Shown: positions 1-5,998 of the stretch, piece after piece
Layout of the letters: each line of letters begins with the position of its first letter
Numbering within the stretch: position 1 is the stretch's first letter
Assembly (NCBI GenBank): GCA_002441445.1
Contig: DJWC01000167.1
Coordinates: 1 to 10,278, forward strand
DNA length: 10,278 bases
Reading direction: 5' to 3'
From: Pusillimonas sp. UBA6240
Lineage (GTDB): Bacteria; Pseudomonadota; Gammaproteobacteria; Burkholderiales; Burkholderiaceae_B
Notes under the pieces: generated by a model
The model's database searches: none
What the model saw: the letters and a program-made list of their open reading frames with translations, nothing else
What the model was told of the DNA's origin: nothing
Made by a program: the position numbers and the translations under genes

Positions 1-458
1 AGTCCTTCTCGCTGTACGGCGAACGCGTGGGCGCCCTTACCCTGGTGTCCTCCAGCAAGGACGAAACCAGCCGCGTGCTCAGCCAGATCAAGCGCGTCAT
101 CCGCACCAACTACTCCAACCCGCCCACGCACGGCGGCACGATAGTCTCCACCGTGCTGAACACGCCCGAACTCTACGACCTCTGGGTCAAGGAATTGGCC
201 GGGATGCGCGAACGCATCCGCAGCATGCGCGTGCAGCTCGTTGAAAAGCTGAAAGCGCAGGGCGTGGCCCAGAACTTCGATTTCGTGCTGGCGCAGCGCG
301 GCATGTTCTCGTATTCGGGCCTGACCGCCGTCCAGGTGGATCGCCTGCGGGACGAGCATGGCGTCTACGCCGTCAGCAGCGGCCGGATTTGCGTCGCCGC
401 CCTCAACAGCCGCAATATCGACTACGTCGCGCAGTCCATCGCCAAAGTGCTGGCATAA
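1..458 (+). CDS. tyrB: Aromatic/aspartate aminotransferase, C-terminal part (cut by left edge)
   Basis: A PLP-dependent class I aminotransferase, which transfers the amino group between aromatic amino acids or aspartate and 2-oxoglutarate in the cytoplasm. The reading frame is open from base 3; 151 residues are visible of a family length near 400. It opens with SFSLYGERVG, the segment directly after the PLP-binding lysine. The first two bases (ag) fit the end of that Lys codon, so the catalytic lysine lies on the window edge. Arg8 in GERVG is the usual cofactor-phosphate ligand. SGRICVAALN near the end carries the arginine (visible residue 128) that binds the substrate alpha-carboxylate. IRTNYSNPPTHGG is also typical of this subfamily. 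The stop is TAA at 456-458, and lexA follows after 67 bp with its own SOS-controlled promoter. TyrB is preferred over AspC from overall resemblance only, so exact specificity is uncertain. Confidence 0.9.
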   Translation, partial: SFSLYGERVGALTLVSSSKDETSRVLSQIKRVIRTNYSNPPTHGGTIVSTVLNTPELYDLWVKELAGMRERIRSMRVQLVEKLKAQGVAQNFDFVLAQRGMFSYSGLTAVQVDRLRDEHGVYAVSSGRICVAALNSRNIDYVAQSIAKVLA

Positions 459-496
459 CGCCTTGATCTTTTGGGCAAAGTGATGCAGAATCCGGA

Positions 497-512
497 CTGT
501 ATATAAATACAG
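497..512 (+). promoter_or_regulatory. SOS box (LexA operator) of lexA
   Basis: CTGT-N8-ACAG with an AT-only centre (CTGTATATAAATACAG), matching the E. coli-type LexA operator. The dyad extends to 495-514 (GA...TC), with a mismatch only in the middle. It lies 13 bp before the lexA ATG, as expected for autorepression. TATAAA at 502-507 inside the box could serve as the -10 element, in which case LexA would block RNA polymerase directly. No convincing -35 was found at 16-18 bp, so the exact promoter is unresolved. Confidence 0.93.
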
Positions 513-525
513 TCTGGATACCCCC

Positions 526-1200
526 ATGGCCGTCAAGCTCACCGCCCGTCAGCAGCAAATCCTGGAACTCATACGCAGCGAAATCCTGCGTAGCGGCTTC
601 CCTCCGACCCGGGCTGAAATCGCGACCGCGCTGGGGTTCAAATCCGCCAACGCCGCCGAAGACCATCTCAAGGCCCTGGCGCGCAAAGGCGCCATCGAAC
701 TCACTGCGGGCGCCTCGCGCGGCATCCGGCTCACCGACGGCGCACATGCCGCGGGCGCGGCGCAACGCGCGCCCGACAGCCCGTTCGCATTGGCGGCGGC
801 CGCGGCCTCCCAATTGATGGTGCCTCTGGTGGGCCGCGTGGCGGCCGGCAGCCCCATCCTCGCGGCCGAACACGTGGAGCGCGAAGTCGGTATAGAAGCC
901 TCGCTGTTCGTTCAGACGCCGGACTACCTGCTGCGGGTGCGCGGCCTCAGCATGCGCGATGCCGGTATCCTGGACGGCGACCTGCTTGCCGTAAAAAAGT
1001 CTCCGGATGCCCGCAATGGGCAGATCGTGGTGGCGCGCATCGGCGATGAAGTCACGGTCAAGCGCTTTTCGCGCGTCGGCCGCCATATTGAATTGCTGCC
1101 CGAAAACCCGGATTTCCAGCCCATCGTGGTGGCGCCTTCCGACGATTTCTTCCTGGAAGGCATCGCCGTCGGCCTGATCCGCAATTCCCCGCTGCAGTAG
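526..1200 (+). CDS. lexA: LexA repressor / self-cleaving SOS regulator
   Basis: Represses SOS genes by binding CTGT-N8-ACAG operators. RecA-ssDNA filaments stimulate its self-cleavage after DNA damage. The protein is 224 residues. Residues 1-70 form the winged helix-turn-helix, with the family stretch GFPPTRAEIATALGF at 24-38 and SRGIRL at 64-69. Residues 71-98 are an Ala-rich linker, longer than in E. coli LexA. The cleavage site is Ala107-Gly108 in VGRVAAGSP. The catalytic dyad is Ser142 (GLSM) and Lys179 (TVKRF), in the S24-type peptidase domain that runs to the C-terminus. The ATG at 526 is chosen because MAVKLTARQQQIL is the normal LexA N-terminus. No clear Shine-Dalgarno precedes it. 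If transcription starts just after the SOS-box -10, the leader is only about 12 nt. The gene converges on the GntR-type gene, with 77 bp between the stops. Confidence 0.97.
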   Translation: MAVKLTARQQQILELIRSEILRSGFPPTRAEIATALGFKSANAAEDHLKALARKGAIELTAGASRGIRLTDGAHAAGAAQRAPDSPFALAAAAASQLMVPLVGRVAAGSPILAAEHVEREVGIEASLFVQTPDYLLRVRGLSMRDAGILDGDLLAVKKSPDARNGQIVVARIGDEVTVKRFSRVGRHIELLPENPDFQPIVVAPSDDFFLEGIAVGLIRNSPLQ

Positions 1201-1277
1201 CTGCCCGCAAGCCGGCCCGGCCGGCCGCCGCCCGTCGAGCCGTCCCCCGTTTTTACGATACGCCTTGTCGGCCTCCT

Positions 1278-1949
1278 TCAAGCCGAGGAAAGAATCCGCA
1301 GGTAATGGGCCTGCGTGGCGCCGATGTGCAGCGACATCGCCCGCACTGCGCCGGCGCTATCGCCGGCGGCCATCAGCTCCAGCAATTCCTGGTGCTCGCG
1401 CAGAGACGACTGGTTCAGTTCGGGCTGCACGGACAAGCGGTTGCGCAACGCCTGCACCAGGAAAGCGATGTTGTTGAAAGCCTCGCGCAGATAGACGTTG
1501 TCGCAATGGTCGACGATGGCCTGATGGAAATCGCCATCCAGGCTGCGATATAGCGCGGTGTCGCCATCGCGCAGGGCGGCCTCCATGCGCTTGACGATCT
1601 GCCCGGCGCTGCGCGCCAGGCTGTCGGGGTTGCGCTGTATCGCGAGGCCTATGGCCGCCGTTTCCAGGACATTGCGCGCCTCGCTCAACTGGACGACTTG
1701 CGCCTGCGTCATCTGGAATACAAACGTGCCGCGCTGAGGCTGGATGGTGACCAGCCCTTCCAGCTTCAGACGCAACAAGGCTTCACGCACCGGCGTCTTG
1801 CTAACGCCCAGATCGCTGGCCAGATTGATTTCCGACAACGCTTCGCCCAGCTTCAGATCGCCGTTCACGATCATGGCGCGTATGGCATCCAGCGCCTGGT
1901 CGGTCAGTGTTGCGTTGCGCTTCAGCGGCGTCGAAGGTCTGGCGTCCAT
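1278..1949 (-). CDS. GntR-family transcriptional regulator, FCD (FadR-type) subfamily
   Basis: A 223-residue DNA-binding regulator, probably the local repressor of the divergent transport/dehydrogenase operon. Residues about 13-79 form the winged HTH, with the GntR signature SKTPVREALLRLKLEGLV at 50-67 and the wing QPQRGTFV at 70-77. Residues about 86-212 are an all-helical FCD ligand domain. It keeps the usual metal/ligand residues: Asp138 and His142 (DGDFH), His186 (REHQEL) and His208 (SLHI). FCD regulators typically release DNA on binding a carboxylic acid or sugar-acid metabolite, which fits the neighbouring genes. The ATG at 1949 has GGGAGG about 10 nt upstream (plus-strand 1960-1965), supporting this start. 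The first palindrome upstream (2053-2066) is its likely operator. The effector is unknown. It could also act at other loci, but divergent placement makes local control likely. Confidence 0.93.
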   Translation of the reverse strand: MDARPSTPLKRNATLTDQALDAIRAMIVNGDLKLGEALSEINLASDLGVSKTPVREALLRLKLEGLVTIQPQRGTFVFQMTQAQVVQLSEARNVLETAAIGLAIQRNPDSLARSAGQIVKRMEAALRDGDTALYRSLDGDFHQAIVDHCDNVYLREAFNNIAFLVQALRNRLSVQPELNQSSLREHQELLELMAAGDSAGAVRAMSLHIGATQAHYLRILSSA

Positions 1950-2038
1950 GGGTTCCTATCCTCCCGTATCCCCGCGGCGCGCCGGCGCCGCTCGAGTCAG
2001 GCAGGCCGATTCTACACGCCCCGGCCCGATACCACATA

Positions 2039-2067
2039 TTGACTAATATCTTAAATACTAGTATTTT
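2039..2067 (+). promoter_or_regulatory. Predicted sigma70 promoter of the ABC/dehydrogenase operon
   Basis: The -35 is TTGACT (2039-2044, 5/6 to consensus). The -10 is TATTTT (2062-2067, 4/6), with an exact 17-bp spacer. Initiation is expected near 2074-2075, giving a leader of about 72 nt before the solute-binding protein ATG at 2146. The palindrome at 2053-2066 covers the spacer and most of the -10, so a bound regulator would exclude polymerase. This is a prediction from sequence only. Confidence 0.65.
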
Positions 2068-2071
2068 TCAA
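2043..2071 (-). promoter_or_regulatory. Predicted sigma70 promoter of the GntR-family regulator gene
   Basis: On the minus strand the -35 is TTGAAA (plus-strand 2066-2071, 5/6 to consensus). The -10 is TATTAG (plus-strand 2043-2048, 4/6), with a 17-bp spacer. Initiation is expected near 2036, with a leader of about 87 nt before the ATG at 1949. It almost completely overlaps the opposing operon promoter, so the two should compete for polymerase. The weaker -10 makes it less certain than the plus-strand promoter. Confidence 0.5.
2053..2066. promoter_or_regulatory. Perfect 14-bp palindrome, candidate GntR/FCD operator
   Basis: AAATACTAGTATTT equals its own reverse complement over all 14 bases and stands in an AT-rich island within GC-rich DNA. 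Short AT-flanked palindromes of the ATAC-TA-GTAT kind are usual FCD-family operators. It lies inside the spacers of both predicted divergent promoters, so one bound dimer could repress both the operon and the regulator gene. Assignment to the adjacent regulator is inferred from position. Confidence 0.7.
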
Positions 2072-2145
2072 CTTATGGCACAAGACGCTCCGAAGAGAGC
2101 CGCCGCCCGTCACTTGCATCCAAAGCCCGAATCCCGGAGGAGACC

Positions 2146-3474
2146 ATGATGCGCTTTCACCGCCCTTTCCCGGCCGCCGCCGGGACCTTCCCGCGGCTGT
2201 GCGCCGCCCTGACGCTGGGTTTTTCATTGTTTGCAGGGGCGCCCGCCGCCGCGCAAAGCAAGGTAACCCTGGTTTATTCGGATTGGCATCTGTCCGAACC
2301 CGTGTGGAACCGATCGCTGCAAGAAGCCATGGCCGACTTCCAGAGGGCCAACCCCGACATCAAGGTCGAACTCGAGCCCGTGGCGCTGGGCCAGCGCGAT
2401 GTCCGCTATTCCACAGCCTTGCGCGCCAAGCGCGGTCCGGACGTCTTCACGCTGGACGTCAATCCCATCCAGCAATTCATCCAGCGCGGCTGGGTCATGG
2501 ATCTGACGCCCTTCATCCAGAAGGAAAGCGGCGGGCTGGAGCAATGGAAGTCCGATTTCTATCCGCGTGCGCTGGACGTCGTATCCAGCAAGGGCAAGGT
2601 CTACGGGGTGCCGAAAACGCTCGTGCCCATGATGCTGTTCTATAACACCAAGATGTTCGCCGACGCCGGTCTCGCAAAACCTCCCGCCAATTGGGATGAA
2701 TTCCGCGATGCCGCCCGCGCCCTGACCAAATCCAGGAGCGGCAGCGGGCCCGTGGATCAATGGGGAACCACCATAGTCCTGGCGCCCGCGGGCTTCGACC
2801 TGCGGTTCTCCGTTTTCTTGCGCGGATTCGGGGCCGATCTGCTCAAGCCGGATTACTCGGCTTCGGCGCTGGATACCCCCGAGGCGAAAAAGGCGTTCAA
2901 TTTCATCGTCGATCTCATCCGCAAAGACGGCGTCATGCCGCCGGGCGTCGCCCAGGTGGACGCCAACGGCGCGCGCCAGCTGCTGGCCACCCAGCGCATC
3001 GGCATGGCGTTCGAATCCGCCTGGGCCCACCCCATCATCGCGGACATCAACCCCCAGCTCGACGCCTGGAACACCCTCAAGCTGGCGCCCGTGCCGTCCG
3101 ATCAGCCCATACGCTCCACCCTGCATCTGAAATCGCTGTTCATCAACCCGAACACCGACCACCCCGAGCAAGCCTGGAAGCTGGTCAAGTTCCTGACCGA
3201 CCGCGCGCAAATGCAGCGCTGGTTCGACGACAACAACCTGCTGTCCGCCCGCAAAAGCGTGAACGCCGAATACAAGGCCATACGCGAGAACGACAATGCC
3301 GCCCTGATGGCCAGCGAGCTCGAGCGCGCCGCCTTCATGCCGCTTACACCGAAATGGCCGGAAATCAACGAGGCCTTCCGCCAGAACCTGCAGGCGGCGG
3401 TGGCGGGCTCCAAGAGCACGGACCAGGCCCTGCGGGACGCGCACGCGCAAATCAACCAGATCATCGCCCGCTGA
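2146..3474 (+). CDS. ABC transporter extracellular solute-binding protein (family 1, CUT1 carbohydrate type)
   Basis: The periplasmic receptor that captures a sugar-like ligand and delivers it to the permease pair encoded next. The 442-residue precursor has a Sec signal peptide: Arg-containing start, hydrophobic stretch at about 18-31 and an APAAA-QS cleavage site after Ala36. The mature part shows a family 1 binding-protein layout: ANPDIKVELEPV after the first strand, VYGVPKTLVPMMLFYNTKMFADAGL (hinge and lobe crossing), PPANWDEFRDAARALTK, then C-terminal helices with HPEQAWKLVKFLTDR. A GGAGGAG Shine-Dalgarno at 2136-2142 serves the tandem ATGs at 2146 and 2149. Either could be the start; 2149 has the more usual spacing. 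It is the first gene of the operon, with 49 bp before the first permease. The ligand cannot be read from the sequence. The partner ATPase and permeases suggest a sugar, sugar acid or polyol, not a peptide. Confidence 0.93.
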   Translation: MMRFHRPFPAAAGTFPRLCAALTLGFSLFAGAPAAAQSKVTLVYSDWHLSEPVWNRSLQEAMADFQRANPDIKVELEPVALGQRDVRYSTALRAKRGPDVFTLDVNPIQQFIQRGWVMDLTPFIQKESGGLEQWKSDFYPRALDVVSSKGKVYGVPKTLVPMMLFYNTKMFADAGLAKPPANWDEFRDAARALTKSRSGSGPVDQWGTTIVLAPAGFDLRFSVFLRGFGADLLKPDYSASALDTPEAKKAFNFIVDLIRKDGVMPPGVAQVDANGARQLLATQRIGMAFESAWAHPIIADINPQLDAWNTLKLAPVPSDQPIRSTLHLKSLFINPNTDHPEQAWKLVKFLTDRAQMQRWFDDNNLLSARKSVNAEYKAIRENDNAALMASELERAAFMPLTPKWPEINEAFRQNLQAAVAGSKSTDQALRDAHAQINQIIAR

Positions 3475-3491
3475 GGCGGCGGAGCGCAGAC

Positions 3492-3524
3492 ATGGCCGCG
3501 CAAGCACACGGCGGGCGGACGTAA
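3492..3524 (+). other. Ten-codon reading frame ahead of permease 1 (coupling peptide or frameshifted N-terminus)
   Basis: ATG at 3492 has GGAG at 3481-3484 with a 7-nt spacer, a better ribosome-binding site than the one before the permease ATG at 3524. It encodes MAAQAHGGRT and stops at TAA 3522-3524, overlapping the permease start as TAATG. It may be a mini-frame coupling permease translation, or the true N-terminus of the permease displaced by a one-base deletion. It may also be chance. Confidence 0.35.
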
Positions 3525-4381
3525 TGGGCGAAAGCAGATCCGTTCTCTATTTCGTCGGCCCGGCTTTCCTGCTGCTCATCCTGGTGCTGGGCTTTCCCGC
3601 CATGGCCGCGGTGCTGCAGAGCTTCGAACTGCTCTGGGTGCCGGAGGCGGGATTCAGCCTGGCCAACTACCAGCGGCTGGTCACCGACCCGGGCTTTCAC
3701 AAGGCCTTCGCCAACACCGCAGTGTACGTAAGCTGCGTGGTGGCCTTCCACATGGCGCTGGGCCTGGGGGCCGCCCTGCTGCTGAATGCCGACATCCCGG
3801 GGAAATGGCTGTTCCGGGTGGCGGCCATACTGCCGTGGACCATTCCCGATGTCATCGGCGGCATCGTCTGGCGCTTCATGTTCGACACCCTGCCCGGCTT
3901 CGTCAACGGGGCCCTGCTGCGCATGGCGCTCATCGACCAGCCGCTGGAATGGCTGGGGCATCCGAAGCTGGCGATGTTCTCGCTGATCGTGGCCGAAGGC
4001 TGGCGCGGCTACCCCTTCATCATGCTGATACTGCTGGCGGGGCTGCAGGCCATTCCGCAGCATCTGTATGAAGCCGCCGCCGTCGACGGCGCTAACCGCT
4101 GGCACTGCTTTCGCTACATCACCCTGCCCAGCCTGAAGAAAATGTTCATGATCGCGCTGGTGCTGGATGTGATCTGGGAATGCCGCCTGTTCGGCATGGT
4201 TTATTCAATGACGGGCGGCGGGCCGGGCAACGCCACGGAAGTCATCTCCATCATGACCTACCGGCAATATTTCGAGTACTACAACAACGGCTACGCCGCC
4301 GCGATCGCGGTCGCGCTGGCCCTTCTGATGCTGGCGGTGTCCACTCCTTACCTGCGCATGAGCATGCGCGAAGAGCGCTGA
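3524..4381 (+). CDS. ABC transporter inner-membrane permease, MalF/UgpA type
   Basis: One half of the transmembrane channel of the carbohydrate importer. The 285 residues show about six hydrophobic segments, roughly at 8-30, 64-86, 98-118, 150-172, 206-226 and 258-276. The binding-protein-dependent permease signature (EAA loop) is at 183-200: EAAAVDGANRWHCFRYIT, with Glu183, Ala184 and Gly189 conserved; it docks on the ATPase. MTGGGPGNATEVIS (229-242) is typical of the MalF/UgpA branch. The start at 3524 lacks a well-spaced Shine-Dalgarno (GGCGGAC is only 3 nt away). Only a few residues precede the first membrane segment, which is short for the family; see the 3492 reading frame. The next permease follows after 3 bp, so the pair is probably co-translated. 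Substrate unknown. Confidence 0.93.
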   Translation: MGESRSVLYFVGPAFLLLILVLGFPAMAAVLQSFELLWVPEAGFSLANYQRLVTDPGFHKAFANTAVYVSCVVAFHMALGLGAALLLNADIPGKWLFRVAAILPWTIPDVIGGIVWRFMFDTLPGFVNGALLRMALIDQPLEWLGHPKLAMFSLIVAEGWRGYPFIMLILLAGLQAIPQHLYEAAAVDGANRWHCFRYITLPSLKKMFMIALVLDVIWECRLFGMVYSMTGGGPGNATEVISIMTYRQYFEYYNNGYAAAIAVALALLMLAVSTPYLRMSMREER

Positions 4382-4384
4382 GCC

Positions 4385-5215
4385 ATGGTGACGAATCCGC
4401 GATTCCGCATACTGACCTTCATCGGCCTGGGCGCCTTGATGGTCTACAACCTTCTGCCCTTCTACTGGATGACGATGTCGTCGTTCAAGACCACCCTGGA
4501 GGTGATCTCTTTTCCGGTCACCTTCATGCCCGACGCGCCCACCCTGGACGCATACCGCAGCATCTGGATGCAGGAAGGCTTCCCGGTCTATTTCTGGAAC
4601 AGCATCGTGACATCGGGTTCGACGGCGATTCTCTCGTCGGTGTTCGGCGTCTTCGCCGCCTATGGATTCTCGCGCTTCGCCTTCCGCGGCAAGGCCTTGC
4701 TCATGACCGTCATGCTGGGCAGCCAGATGCTGCCGGGCATACTGCTGGTCGGCCCGTATTTCGAAATCATGAGCATCATCGAGCTCTACAACACGCGCAG
4801 CGGGCTGGTTCTCGCGCTGACCACCATCACCCTGCCGTTCAGTGTGTGGATGCTGAAGGGCTACATCGACACCCTGCCGGTGGAAATCGACCAGGCCGCC
4901 ATGATAGACGGCGCGTCGCGGCTGCAGACCCTGCTGATGGTGATACTGCCCAACATCCTGCCCGGGCTGGTCGCCACCATGACATTCGCCTTCCTGCTGG
5001 CCTGGGGCGATGTCCTGTGGGCGCTGTGCCTGATTTCCGAGCCGGCCGTGCAGCCCATGACGCTGGGCGTATTGCGGCTGGTGGGCCAGTTCCGGGTCGA
5101 ATGGGCGCAGATCATGGCGGCCACCGTCATCGCAAGCTCGATTCCTGCTTTCTTCTATGTCATTTTGCAGCGCTACCTGGTGCAGGGCTTCGCCGGTTCG
5201 GCGGTCAAGGATTGA
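4385..5215 (+). CDS. ABC transporter inner-membrane permease, MalG/UgpE type
   Basis: The second half of the importer channel. The 276 residues have about six membrane segments, roughly at 8-28, 74-94, 104-126, 139-158, 190-210 and 244-264. The early YNLLPFYWMTMSSFKTTLEV is typical of MalG-like proteins. The EAA loop lies at 167-185, with DQAAMIDGAS in place of the commoner EAAxIDGA: Asp169 replaces Glu while Ala171, Ala172 and Gly176 remain. The ending, YLVQGFAGSAVKD, matches the MalG/UgpE C-terminal pattern (xxxGLTxGAVKG) that contacts the ATPase. The ATG at 4385 is 3 bp after the previous stop, with no strong Shine-Dalgarno, so translation probably depends on ribosomes finishing the upstream gene. 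The following SDR gene starts 3 bp after this stop. Confidence 0.94.
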   Translation: MVTNPRFRILTFIGLGALMVYNLLPFYWMTMSSFKTTLEVISFPVTFMPDAPTLDAYRSIWMQEGFPVYFWNSIVTSGSTAILSSVFGVFAAYGFSRFAFRGKALLMTVMLGSQMLPGILLVGPYFEIMSIIELYNTRSGLVLALTTITLPFSVWMLKGYIDTLPVEIDQAAMIDGASRLQTLLMVILPNILPGLVATMTFAFLLAWGDVLWALCLISEPAVQPMTLGVLRLVGQFRVEWAQIMAATVIASSIPAFFYVILQRYLVQGFAGSAVKD

Positions 5216-5218
5216 ATA

Positions 5219-5989
5219 ATGGCCATGGATACTCTGTTTTCCCTGAAAGGCAAGAACGCCGTGATCGTCGGCGGCTCCAGCGGTATCGGGCTCTGCATTG
5301 CGCAAGGCCTGCAGGACGCCGGGGCGCGGGTGATGATCGCGGCGCGCTCGCCGCACAAGATCGATGCGGCCCTCGGGCGGCTGCGGCAGTCCGGCGCGGG
5401 AGCCTTGGGCCATGCGGCGGACGTCCGCGTGCGCGAACAGATCGCCGCTCTGCGCCGCTACGCCATGGAGGAGATGGGCCGCGTCGACATCCTGGTTAAT
5501 GCGCAAGGCGTCACGCGCATCCAGCCCACCGAAACCTTCACCGAAGAAGACTACGACGAAATCATGGACACCAACCTGAAAAGCGTCTTTTTCACCACGC
5601 TCGCCTTCGCCCGCGACATGCTGGACGGACGCGGCGGCTCCATTCTGAACATCGCCTCGCTGTCCGCCCATCGCGGCTGGCCGCTGGCGGCCGCCTACGG
5701 CATGAGCAAGCACGGCGTCGCCGGGCTGACCCGGACGCTGGCCGCCGAATGGGCGGCGCGCGGGGTCAGGGTCAATGCCATCTCCCCGGGCTTCTTCGAC
5801 ACCGACCTGAACCGCGGGCAAATGAAACCGGAGCGGCGCGCACGCGCCATCGAGCGCACGCCGGCGGGCCGCTTCGGGAAGCTGACGGAACTGGCCGGCG
5901 CAGCCGTCTATCTGTGCTCCCCGGGCGCATCCTTCGTCACGGGCGCCGTGCTGAACGTGGACGGCGGCTATCTGGCCGCCGGTATCTAG
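5219..5989 (+). CDS. Short-chain dehydrogenase/reductase (gluconate 5-dehydrogenase/KduD-like)
   Basis: A 256-residue classical SDR using NAD(H) or NADP(H) to oxidise an alcohol or reduce a ketone, probably on the imported sugar or a derivative. Visible motifs: nucleotide loop VGGSSGIG (17-24), where Val17 stands for the usual Thr; DV (68-69); NAQG (94-97) instead of NNAG/NAAG; Asn119; catalytic Ser147, Tyr160 and Lys164 in the YxxxK arrangement; PG at 190-191; and the C-terminal VDGGY. The catalytic tetrad is intact, so it should be active. AAGGA at 5207-5211 sits 7 nt before the ATG at 5219; a second ATG at 5225 is possible. The nearest remembered relatives are sugar-acid ketoreductases such as gluconate 5-dehydrogenase and 2-keto-3-deoxygluconate dehydrogenase, but SDR substrates are poorly predictable and no name is assigned. 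Confidence 0.9.
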   Translation: MAMDTLFSLKGKNAVIVGGSSGIGLCIAQGLQDAGARVMIAARSPHKIDAALGRLRQSGAGALGHAADVRVREQIAALRRYAMEEMGRVDILVNAQGVTRIQPTETFTEEDYDEIMDTNLKSVFFTTLAFARDMLDGRGGSILNIASLSAHRGWPLAAAYGMSKHGVAGLTRTLAAEWAARGVRVNAISPGFFDTDLNRGQMKPERRARAIERTPAGRFGKLTELAGAAVYLCSPGASFVTGAVLNVDGGYLAAGI

Positions 5990-5993
5990 GAGG
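5988..5993 (+). promoter_or_regulatory. Strong ribosome binding site of the second SDR gene
   Basis: AGGAGG, the full Shine-Dalgarno core, with a 5-nt spacer to ATG 5999. Its first two bases are the end of the upstream TAG stop (5987-5989), so termination and re-initiation are tightly linked. It is the strongest such site in the operon and fixes the start. Confidence 0.8.
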
Positions 5994-5998
5994 CCGCC

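Noticed and set aside
1201..1277. Possible bidirectional terminator between lexA and the GntR-type gene
   Set aside because: GCCGGCCCGGCCGGC (1211-1225) is GC-rich and nearly self-complementary, but no T-run follows it directly on either strand. The TTTTT at 1250-1254 is not preceded by a convincing stem.
403..1281. Minus-strand open frame opposite lexA
   Set aside because: Antisense to lexA with no domain resemblance; lexA is certain from its catalytic and cleavage residues.
2224..3507. Long minus-strand open frame opposite the solute-binding protein gene
   Set aside because: Same GC-phase effect; no family motif, and the plus-strand gene has a signal peptide, ribosome-binding site and clear family resemblance.
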